Below are positions 23,663 to 30,603 of a stretch of DNA of 37,069 nucleotides, one piece after another (position 1 is the stretch's first letter; every line of letters starts with the position of its first letter). This DNA is from Microbacteriaceae bacterium PS02333 (GTDB lineage: Bacteria > Actinomycetota > Actinomycetes > Actinomycetales > Microbacteriaceae). The notes under the pieces were generated by a model. The model did not search any database. It had not been told where the DNA came from and was given only the letters and a program-made list of their open reading frames with translations. The translations under genes were made by a program, and so were the position numbers. The stretch is from positions 1 through 37,069 of the forward strand of contig JASCOI010000018.1 of NCBI GenBank assembly GCA_029959665.1, given 5' to 3'.

Positions 23663-24668
23663 TCGGCAGTGGGTGCAGGACATCCGGCATCACCAGACGA
23701 TTCTGTCGTTGCCGTTCGGGCTCGGGTGGACGATTGACATCACACAGACGCTGGTCGCGCTCGAGGCCGCGGGGATGCCTGCGCGTGTGGAGGCGTTCGA
23801 CCGGCTCCGGTTCGAGGACGGCCGGTCCGGGTTCCTGTCCACCCCGAACCCGACCGTCACGATCAACGACGACGGCACACCGGCCGAACGGACCGAGGAC
23901 CTCATCGTCATCCCCGGCGGGTCGGAAGGCGGCGTGCTCTCGCTCGCCCGCCGCTACCCGGACCTGGTGTTCGTGAACGGGAAACGGCACCGAGTCTGGG
24001 CAGACGGCAAGCAGGTGTACGGGTCGTCGATGGAGCGCGACGCGACCCCGGGGTGGCGGACCGTGTTCGCCATCGCCCGCACCATCGCCCTGCACGGCGG
24101 CGGCACACGCGCTATCGCGGACCGCATTGGCATCCCACTCGACGACGTCCGCGCCGCCATGCCTGCTCTCGGGACGCATGTGTTCCACACGCCGATTGGA
24201 TGGGAAGCAGCCGACCAGGCCGCCCTGTGCGACTGGGCGCTGGCGGCGTACCCGGGTTACGGCGGAATCAGGACCCGCTGGCGCCGCGACACCACTATTG
24301 ACCAGCAGGCGGACCAGCTCATCGGTCTCGGCGGGGTGATGTCGGACCGGTGGGCCGCGCAGCAGTCCGGAGTCCTCGTCCCACCGAACCGGCTGACGGC
24401 GTTCTTCGCCCAGCACCCCGACATGCAGGCGCTCGGTTACGAGCCCGCTACCGCGAATGAGGCAACGGTGTCGGTTGTCATCCCGCAGGACACCACCGTC
24501 CTCACCGGCGCTGCGGGGTGCTGCACGGACGGCTTCATCACCGCGCACGTCCTCTACGAGGACAGCTGGGTTACCGCGAACACGGACGCGGTGAACGGGC
24601 TGCGGCAGCTGCTGCACTTCCAAGCGGACCTCGCTCACGACCTCCGCTGGCACCCCAACAGCAACTAA
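23655..24668 (+). CDS. unknown protein A1, paralogue of the operon's last gene
   Basis: A 337-residue protein. About residues 20-120 form an N-terminal domain (FGLGWTIDITQTLVALEAAG, RHRVWADGKQVYG); about 135-175 hold a helix-turn-helix (TRAIADRIGIPLDDV); the rest contains AAYPGYGGIRTRW, QALGYEPATANEATVSVVIP, and a helical end. All these blocks recur in the 342-residue protein at 26106. The GGxRTRW and ALGYEPA-type blocks recall wHTH/nucleotidyltransferase-like antitoxins of the AbiEi type in actinobacteria, but this is a weak impression. It may be a DNA-binding sensor or antitoxin. Coupled to the genes on both sides. Confidence 0.75.
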   Translation: MSDRQWVQDIRHHQTILSLPFGLGWTIDITQTLVALEAAGMPARVEAFDRLRFEDGRSGFLSTPNPTVTINDDGTPAERTEDLIVIPGGSEGGVLSLARRYPDLVFVNGKRHRVWADGKQVYGSSMERDATPGWRTVFAIARTIALHGGGTRAIADRIGIPLDDVRAAMPALGTHVFHTPIGWEAADQAALCDWALAAYPGYGGIRTRWRRDTTIDQQADQLIGLGGVMSDRWAAQQSGVLVPPNRLTAFFAQHPDMQALGYEPATANEATVSVVIPQDTTVLTGAAGCCTDGFITAHVLYEDSWVTANTDAVNGLRQLLHFQADLAHDLRWHPNSN

Positions 24669-24680
24669 CGAGAGCCATTC

Positions 24681-24959
24681 ATGACACTGCAGCTGTTGTC
24701 TCTGACCTTGGCGTACGACGACACCCGGTTCTTCGGCTCCGTCATGTTCACCGACCTGAATGTTCCCGACGACAAGCCGGCGACGGTCCTCATTGATCAC
24801 GCCGACGAGCCGCCCTGGTTCCGCCTCGCCAACGTCGACCCGGACAGTCAGTCTCAGTCGGTCCCGGCGATGGTCGAAGCGGACCGCATCATGCGGTTCC
24901 TCCTCCACTACACCCGCGAGCGCATCGGCCGCACCTCCGCCGACTTCCCGCAGCCTTAA
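24681..24959 (+). CDS. small protein B1 with the YDDT-type domain
   Basis: A 92-residue protein. LSLTLAYDDTRFFGSVMFTD opens it, matching LFLLNVAYDDTGVHGHVFF of the 81-residue protein at 25861 and, more distantly, the first 80 residues of the 287-residue protein at 25001. The end is helical (MVEADRIMRFLLHY). No catalytic motif is visible. The 12-base gap and the pairing with A1 suggest A1 and B1 form one functional unit. Confidence 0.75.
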   Translation: MTLQLLSLTLAYDDTRFFGSVMFTDLNVPDDKPATVLIDHADEPPWFRLANVDPDSQSQSVPAMVEADRIMRFLLHYTRERIGRTSADFPQP

Positions 24960-25000
24960 CCCCGCCCTGCTCAGGCCCATCCCTTTGGAGGTAGTTGCTG

Positions 25001-25864
25001 ATGATGCGGTTGGTGTCCTTGCACCTGTCGAACGACCGGATCCTCTGGGGGCATGTCCTCCTTGAGGACACCGAGGACCCTGACGCGCACCTGGCGCAGA
25101 TCCTCGTCCGCCCCATCGACGTTGAGCCCGGGTATGAGCTCTACGACAGGACCAACACGGTCCTGTCGGACCTATCGGTGCCGGCGGTGCGGGAAGCGAA
25201 CCGCATCGTGCAGACCCTCCTCATCCCCGCATCCGAAATCGCACGACGGGAGAAAGCCGTCCGAGCGGTGATCCACTCCGGCTACCTGGAAGGATCCCCG
25301 GACGACATGCCATGGCAGTCGCAACTGTGGATGTACGCCCGCGGTGAAGTCACCCGCGAGCAACTGTCCGCGTATGCCGACGAAGGCCGACAGATCCCCC
25401 GCCAACCCGAACACTCCGCGGTCGGCCCGGCGGACGTGCCCGAGGACTGGTGGCAGACAACGCAGGCCCGAATCCGCCGGAACCTTCTCAACACCACCCT
25501 CACCGAGGCGGAAGTCGCCGCCGCCCTGCAGGTCAGCATCGACGAGGTCGGTGAGCTGTTCGAGGCGAACCGGCTAATCAGCTTCGACCTCGACGGCGAG
25601 GAACGCATCCCCGACTGGCAACTCATCCGACCCGCGCTCCCCGAGTTCGGCGACCCGTCCTCATTGCTTCCCGGCCTCGACGTCCTCTACGCCGCAGCAC
25701 CGCAACCGCTTCTCGACGCTGCCGCAATGACCGAGTTCATAACCACACCCCTCGACTTTCTCACCGTCGACGAACGGATCCTGACGCCGTTGGACTGGAT
25801 GCGAGAAGGACGGCCGCTGACCACGATCATCGCCCTCTTCCGCGGACGACGATGGCGGCCATGA
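25001..25864 (+). CDS. unknown multidomain protein: YDDT-like domain, VbhA-like motif, HTH
   Basis: A 287-residue protein. Residues 1-80 (RLVSLHLSNDRILWGHVLLE) resemble B1 and B2. At 93-98 SGYLEG fits the S-x-x-x-E-G motif of Fic-inhibiting antitoxins, and the next lines, MPWQSQLWMYARGEVTREQL, also run like VbhA-family sequences. About 168-205 (TEAEVAAALQVSIDEV, then ELFEANRLISFDLDG) is an excisionase-type helix-turn-helix, and the C-terminus (LTPLDWMREGRPLTTIIAL) vaguely recalls the Xre/MbcA toxin-binding domain. ATG at 25001 has GGAGGTAG upstream. All domain calls after the first are inference. The stop overlaps the next start as ATGA. Confidence 0.72.
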   Translation: MMRLVSLHLSNDRILWGHVLLEDTEDPDAHLAQILVRPIDVEPGYELYDRTNTVLSDLSVPAVREANRIVQTLLIPASEIARREKAVRAVIHSGYLEGSPDDMPWQSQLWMYARGEVTREQLSAYADEGRQIPRQPEHSAVGPADVPEDWWQTTQARIRRNLLNTTLTEAEVAAALQVSIDEVGELFEANRLISFDLDGEERIPDWQLIRPALPEFGDPSSLLPGLDVLYAAAPQPLLDAAAMTEFITTPLDFLTVDERILTPLDWMREGRPLTTIIALFRGRRWRP

Positions 25865-26106
25865 CCACCAGGCCGGAGCTGTTCCTCCTCAACGTCGCGT
25901 ACGACGACACCGGGGTGCACGGGCACGTGTTCTTCCGCGACCCACCCAGCACCGAACTGCGGCAGGTCATCATCCGCAGCACCGACACCGGCAACATCTG
26001 CGAACCAGCCCACGGCGACACCCGCGACGGGTGGGAACCATTCCTCGAAGAAACCCGCTGGCTCATCGCGCTCACCCGACCCGACACCCCACAGGAACAC
26101 CACTGA
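25861..26106 (+). CDS. small protein B2 with the YDDT-type domain
   Basis: An 81-residue protein starting MTTRPELFLLNVAYDDTG. It shares the opening strand pattern of B1, and its end (PFLEETRWLIALTRPD) matches B1's helical end. The ATG overlaps the 287-residue gene's stop (ATGA). A start nine bases upstream at 25852 is possible. Its own stop overlaps the next start (TGATG). Confidence 0.75.
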   Translation: MTTRPELFLLNVAYDDTGVHGHVFFRDPPSTELRQVIIRSTDTGNICEPAHGDTRDGWEPFLEETRWLIALTRPDTPQEHH

Positions 26107-27134
26107 TGGGGCCGGGGCTCGAATGGGTGACCGCCGCGTACGCCGGCAGGCCCCAGATCACGATGCCCTACGGGCTCGGCGACACCACCGACCTCACCAA
26201 CGCCCTCGCCGTCCTCAAGCTCGCGGGGCTTCACGCGGTCGTGGAGTCGCACGACACGATCCGCCTCGCCGACGGCCGCCGCGCACGCTTCCCAACCCTC
26301 ACCCAACGCCCCCGCGACGAGGACCCGAACAAGGCGGAACTGCTCCTGCTGGCACCACGCACCGTCACCGTGACACAAATCGCGCTCGCGGAACAGACCG
26401 CATCGATGCTGCTGGTCGACGTCGACCGACGCCGAGTCTGGATCGACGGCAGACAAGCCCTCGGGACGAAGGAGCGGTGGAAGGACGCCGCACCGATCAA
26501 CGTCGCCTTCGCTGTGGCTCGCATGCTGGCTGTGAACGGCAGCACCTTCGACGGGTTGGTGCGGGCAGGGCTGTCCCCCGGGCAGGTGGATGACGCGCTC
26601 GCACGCCTCGGCAAGCGCGTCCACCGCACCGACATCGGGTGGGAGTCACGGCAGGTCGGTGGCCTCGTGGACTTCGCAATCGCCTGCTACCCAGGACCGG
26701 GCGGTGTCAGGACAAGGTGGACATCCGACCTGCCACTCAAGGAGCAGGCGGAGCGACTCATCGGCGCCGGCTGCCGCATCTCCGGCCGTGCCGTCTCCGA
26801 CCGGCCCGGCTACCCGGCCATCAGTAAACGCGAGATGCCGTACCGGGTCGTCGCGTTCACCGAGCAGCAGGTCGACATGGCCGCGCTCGGCTTTGAACCC
26901 GACACGATCGGCTTCGCCGGCACCGAACTCATCCGGCCCGCCGACCCCACGATCTTCCTCACCGCAACCGCCGCCGGCTACACGGACCGCACCGACGACA
27001 TCATCACCGCCAACACGCTCCTCCGCGCCGACTACCGCAACACCGACGACGCAGCTTCACTGCAAGAAGTACGCGACCGGCTGCAGTTCCTCGCCGACAC
27101 CGGCTACGACCTCCGCCACAACCTACCGAGCTAA
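26106..27134 (+). CDS. unknown protein A2, paralogue of A1
   Basis: A 342-residue protein, the last of the operon. It shares with A1 (23655) the blocks YGLGDTTDLTNALAVLKLAG, RRVWIDGRQALG, DIGWESRQVGGLVDFAIACY, YPGPGGVRTRW and MAALGFEPDTIGFAGTELI; the divergence is large, so duplication is old or the two were acquired as a set. The helix-turn-helix of A1 aligns to about 145-170. There is no recognised enzyme motif. Coupled to B2 as TGATG, which makes A-B and B-A pairs within one transcript. Confidence 0.75.
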   Translation: MGPGLEWVTAAYAGRPQITMPYGLGDTTDLTNALAVLKLAGLHAVVESHDTIRLADGRRARFPTLTQRPRDEDPNKAELLLLAPRTVTVTQIALAEQTASMLLVDVDRRRVWIDGRQALGTKERWKDAAPINVAFAVARMLAVNGSTFDGLVRAGLSPGQVDDALARLGKRVHRTDIGWESRQVGGLVDFAIACYPGPGGVRTRWTSDLPLKEQAERLIGAGCRISGRAVSDRPGYPAISKREMPYRVVAFTEQQVDMAALGFEPDTIGFAGTELIRPADPTIFLTATAAGYTDRTDDIITANTLLRADYRNTDDAASLQEVRDRLQFLADTGYDLRHNLPS

Positions 27135-27338
27135 GACGCCAAGCTTCTTGACTCCACGGCGTCCGTTTGAGGCAGCCCCGTGAGAATCAGATCGGACGGG
27201 CTATCTGCGACCCGGCGATCCGCGAGCGACCGAGCACGCACCCCGCCGTCCGCTGGACGACCGGCTACTGGACGCCGAAACGGACTTACCGGATCCGATC
27301 CCGAGGTCGCGGATCGACAATGGAGTTAGCGTGGTGCG

Positions 27339-27911
27339 ATGTACACCTTGTCCGACAGCATCAGCGAGGAGGACCGTCATCTCTACGGTGCACTCGCAAT
27401 CCGACTCCTTGACCTTCTGACGCTGTGGGACCGCCTGCTTGACAATCTCTACTGGGTCGCCGCGGAGTGGGTGGCGGCAAACAGCTCACACGCGACTCTC
27501 CTCCAGGATGGGGAGCTGCGACGCCGTCGCGACGATGACGCAGCGCGGGACTTCTTGACGCTGTCTCGAGAGTCGGGTGTTTCGGGTGACCGAGCGCTGT
27601 TCCTCAACGTGTTTCGTCGAGTGCAGCAAACCCGTCATCACATCGCCCACGCTGGGGCAATGAACGCGATGACGGACGATGGTGTCGCGAGCATCGGAAT
27701 CCCTCACTACGCGGGCAACAAGCGCGTTCGGAGCCTGGACGGGCAGAGGAGCACGATCACGATGGCTTTGATACAGAAGCGTTCAAGGGACCTGGAGTGG
27801 CTTCTGCACCATGTCGACTGGGTACGCATGAGCTTGGACCAACTGGGGGGTCCGCTCTCGACCGATCGCGACCGAGGGGCTCCGCCGCCGGACCGACCCG
27901 CGCCTCGGTGA
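27339..27911 (+). CDS. HEPN-like protein
   Basis: A 190-residue mainly helical protein. VQQTRHHIAHAG includes R99-H-x-x-x-H104, which fits the R-polar-x-x-x-H motif of HEPN nucleases, and long helices lie on either side (AIRLLDLLTLWDRLLDNL, then RDLEWLLHHVDWV). HEPN proteins are common in defence and toxin-antitoxin systems and cleave RNA. A partner antitoxin is not obvious. The last 20 residues are Pro/Arg-rich and probably unstructured. The 204 bases before it contain nothing clear. Function is inference from the motif only. Confidence 0.6.
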   Translation: MYTLSDSISEEDRHLYGALAIRLLDLLTLWDRLLDNLYWVAAEWVAANSSHATLLQDGELRRRRDDDAARDFLTLSRESGVSGDRALFLNVFRRVQQTRHHIAHAGAMNAMTDDGVASIGIPHYAGNKRVRSLDGQRSTITMALIQKRSRDLEWLLHHVDWVRMSLDQLGGPLSTDRDRGAPPPDRPAPR

Positions 27912-28118
27912 TGATCGCCGCACGCACCTGCTCAGAGGTCCCAGTCGCCGACCGCGTAGCGGGCGCCGACGCTAGTGCATCCGGCAAGTGACTGCAGCGG
28001 GCTCCTGAGCCCCGACGGTCTATCCGCGACGCGGATGCCGGCATTTCAACGAGTTGCGCCTTGCGCCATAACGGGGGTGACACGCTGCCAGTTCCTGCTC
28101 GGGGCGGCAGTTGTGGTA

Positions 28119-28124
28119 TATAGT
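28119..28124 (+). promoter_or_regulatory. -10 box before the 160-residue gene
   Basis: TATAGT, 12 bases before a GTG start at 28137, would give a nearly leaderless message. No clear -35 is visible at the normal distance. Confidence 0.4.
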
Positions 28125-28136
28125 CCGGTCCATGTC

Positions 28137-28619
28137 GTGGGGCGTGTTTTGAAGGTCCCGAGTCTCCTCCTGGGTGGCTCGAGACGTGGACGTTCGGTCA
28201 CGCCTGCTCTCATCGAGGCCGTTGATCAGGTCTGGGTCTCGGCCCACCACCCCACCGCGGGATGGGAACTTTTGCGCGGTGCAAAGCGTCTGCCGCCGCA
28301 CGAAGCAGCAGACTATCTTCTCGAACAGATGCCACTCGTCGAACAAGACGCCAGTCTCGCGCTGCGCCTAAGCTGTATCGGCATTGCTCTTGGCTCGTTA
28401 AGTCCGTCCTACCAAGCACACGAGAACGCACGGTCCATCTGGCGGTCCACCCTCCCCGTGATGTTGGTGCGCCCCCGTCCGCGTCGTAATGCGTCTCTAC
28501 AGAGAGAGCTTGCCGAGCAGGTGGGCTATCTTGTCTATGATTCCGTCGAAGGCAGTGAACGTCGCCGACAAGTCCACGACTTCGCGGATGAGTTCGAGCG
28601 TGCCTTCGCCGGTGTCTGA
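28137..28619 (+). CDS. hypothetical protein, about 160 residues
   Basis: No family is recognised. It has a region like STLPVMLVRPRPRRNASLQR and a C-terminal helical end (RRQVHDFADEFERAFAGV). The GTG at 28137 follows a TATAGT box; a longer start at 27975 is not preferred since it precedes the promoter. The gene ends about 70 bases before the 335-residue gene, and the two may be cotranscribed. Confidence 0.5.
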   Translation: MGRVLKVPSLLLGGSRRGRSVTPALIEAVDQVWVSAHHPTAGWELLRGAKRLPPHEAADYLLEQMPLVEQDASLALRLSCIGIALGSLSPSYQAHENARSIWRSTLPVMLVRPRPRRNASLQRELAEQVGYLVYDSVEGSERRRQVHDFADEFERAFAGV

Positions 28620-28692
28620 CGGACCAGAGTTGGACGGACGCTTCGTCGCCCGGTTAGTGTGAGACCGCAGGGACGCGGAAACGACGGAGGAC

Positions 28693-29700
28693 GTGGTGGG
28701 CCCATATAAGCCGAGGTATCGGTCAACTGCGAAACCCGTAAGCATGCCGCTCTCGATTCCCCTGACTCGGCCGTCAGCTTGGAGCAACAGCGGCGAGCCT
28801 GACGGCCCTTTCCACATCCTTCGCCTCAACTTTCTGGTCAAGGAGCGGCAACTTCTAGACACGGGTTATGGCGAGGCGACGGCATCCATCGTCAGTCCGG
28901 TGAATACCCAGGTGGAAGCCCGTCAGAAAGTCACGTTCGAGTACGAGCAGGTGGACACGACCTCTCTCGTTGAAGAGCACCTCCTGTCCTCAGGCCTCAC
29001 CACCAAGCTGAGCGCCGACCTGCGCCTGGGGCGCGACAAGTTTGGGACTGCAGGATTTTCGAGTGCGCTCGAAGAGCAGCTCATCGAGTCCCTGCACACC
29101 ACTAGAACCGTCTCATCTGCGCGCACTCGCAAGGTCACTCGCGAGGAAGAGGTGACAGTCACCATCACCGGCGGCAACGAACGAGCTGTACACGCCGCGC
29201 CGTATCGGCTGCACGAGATGACTGTTCGGCTTAGTCATGTCGACTACCTCACCGTCTCTTACGCCTCCAGCCATGCTGGCCTCCGTATCCATCGGGTGAA
29301 AACACCTGAACTGCCGGACGGAGAGGTGCTCCATCGAAACTGGACTCCTTACGGACTCCTACTCGGCGCTTACCGGTTCTGGGTTCGCGAAGGCGACGCG
29401 GGCCGGAACTTAGTGAGTGTGAGTGAGCACGAAGCAAGCCACATCAATCCGGCGCATGTAAGGTTCATTCCGGACGAATCGGACGATCGCAGGTTCTACG
29501 ACTTAAGCCCGTTCAGGGGAACTCCGAGTCTCTATAAAATCTCTAACGCCGCATTTCCACTGAAGGACAGTCAACGCCGCGAAGTATGGTCGGAAGCTGA
29601 CGTGCTTGCGCTTTCGGAATGGGAAGTAGACTCAGCTTGGTCCTGGGAAAATCTACGTCGTCGACGACGCGCAGCGTTCAAGCTCGCGGGCCCGGCGTGA
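28693..29700 (+). CDS. hypothetical protein, 335 residues
   Basis: An unrecognised soluble protein. About residues 75-160 contain alternating Thr/Val/Glu-rich strands (SARTRKVTREEEVTVTITGG), suggesting a long beta-rich domain, and the end has SEADVLALSEWEVDSAWSWE and a basic tail RRRRRAAFK. The GTG at 28693 has ACGGAGG three bases upstream. Base composition is lower in GC than in the polyamine genes, as expected of transferred DNA. It lies in an accessory region next to defence-like genes. Confidence 0.65.
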   Translation: MVGPYKPRYRSTAKPVSMPLSIPLTRPSAWSNSGEPDGPFHILRLNFLVKERQLLDTGYGEATASIVSPVNTQVEARQKVTFEYEQVDTTSLVEEHLLSSGLTTKLSADLRLGRDKFGTAGFSSALEEQLIESLHTTRTVSSARTRKVTREEEVTVTITGGNERAVHAAPYRLHEMTVRLSHVDYLTVSYASSHAGLRIHRVKTPELPDGEVLHRNWTPYGLLLGAYRFWVREGDAGRNLVSVSEHEASHINPAHVRFIPDESDDRRFYDLSPFRGTPSLYKISNAAFPLKDSQRREVWSEADVLALSEWEVDSAWSWENLRRRRRAAFKLAGPA

Positions 29701-30282
29701 CCCAGCGGACGTAGGCTACGCAATACCTGGTGCCATTGCACCTCATGCTGCAAATCGATCGTTGTACCCAACGCGCTTCCGCTCACCCCCTGCATTGGTA
29801 GTGCCACGCGTTTGGGTCCTTGGCAAGATGCCCGTGCATTCGGTTAGAGCTTCGGTAGCCGATGGCCTAACGAGACTGGAAGCGGGTGCGTTGGATCATC
29901 GTCGCGTGCGCCGCGCCCGAGGAAGATGGGGGCGGCCCGTCCGGTCTGACCCGAACAGAACCAGACGGGCCGCTATAGATCCCGTTACCACTGAGCATTC
30001 GGAACGACCGCTGGTGTGGATTGCTCTCCTCGCCGGCAACGTGCCCGCGCCGCAGTTCGGGTCAACGACGCGGGCACGCCCTTTAACGGGCCGTAGACGA
30101 CCAGTCACGTATTCGGAGCCCCCATTCGGGGGCTTTGGTCGCAGATTTCGCTCCGAGTGGCAGGTAGCGCCCGTCGCCCGCGCGCACCGCCGGCGAGTTC
30201 GTCTGCTTCGGTTCTCGTCCGCCGTGAGGGAGGAACCAGGGTCGGGCGCCGCTGCCGCGTAGCGGTTCCCTGACAGAGCAGA
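29701..30282. other. noncoding stretch with several hairpins
   Basis: No gene was found in 580 bases. Instead: GCGGCCCGTCCGGT with its partner ACCAGACGGGCCGC at 29932-29973 (one mismatch), CGTGCCCGCG with CGCGGGCACG at 30040-30078, and a compact terminator-like hairpin at 30116-30137. A structured RNA running toward plus and ending at the last hairpin is possible. Confidence 0.45.
30116..30137 (+). terminator. hairpin terminator in the noncoding stretch
   Basis: AGCCCCC and GGGGGCT around a short ATTC loop, followed by TTGG. It is the cleanest terminator in this stretch on the plus strand. Confidence 0.5.
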
Positions 30283-30314
30283 GTGGGCGGCACCGGAGGC
30301 CCGGAACCGCCCAC
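30283..30314 (-). terminator. terminator after the small membrane protein
   Basis: GTGGGCGG and CCGCCCAC flank an inner CCGG stem, 17 bases after the stop of the minus-strand small membrane gene. Confidence 0.55.
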
Positions 30315-30330
30315 AACCGCACCTAGACCG

Positions 30331-30603
30331 TTAGCCGCCGAACTGGTAGCCGACCGTTGGTCCCGTCACGCCGTCGAGGAGTGCGACAGCCAGGTACGAC
30401 CCGCTGACGAGAGCACCGATTCCAATGACGATGCGATCAGCACGGCTGCCGAACCAGCCAAGCACGAACAGCAGGCCCAGAAACGCGATCCCGACTCCCG
30501 GCAGCACGAGGTTGCTCGCAAGCTGTGCGAGCAACACGGTTCCGAGGAGAAGCGCATGCTTACCTGCGGGTTGCTCGGCTTCGCTGGCGTGATCGAGCTG
30601 CAT
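30331..30603 (-). CDS. small membrane protein coupled to the secreted repeat protein
   Basis: A 90-residue protein with hydrophobic segments at about 17-35 (LLLGTVLLAQLASNLVL), 38-52 and 58-77, and a Gly end. The ATG overlaps the stop of the big secreted protein's gene (ATGA), so both are made together. It may anchor, export or protect from the large protein; the family is not recognised. Confidence 0.7.
   Translation of the reverse strand: MQLDHASEAEQPAGKHALLLGTVLLAQLASNLVLPGVGIAFLGLLFVLGWFGSRADRIVIGIGALVSGSYLAVALLDGVTGPTVGYQFGG

Noticed and set aside
28497-28862. Minus-strand open frame of 121 codons
   Set aside because: Overlaps both plus-strand genes and has no ribosome site or family.
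29762-30262. Plus-strand open frame of 166 codons
   Set aside because: Overlaps hairpins and a terminator and is Arg-rich without a motif.
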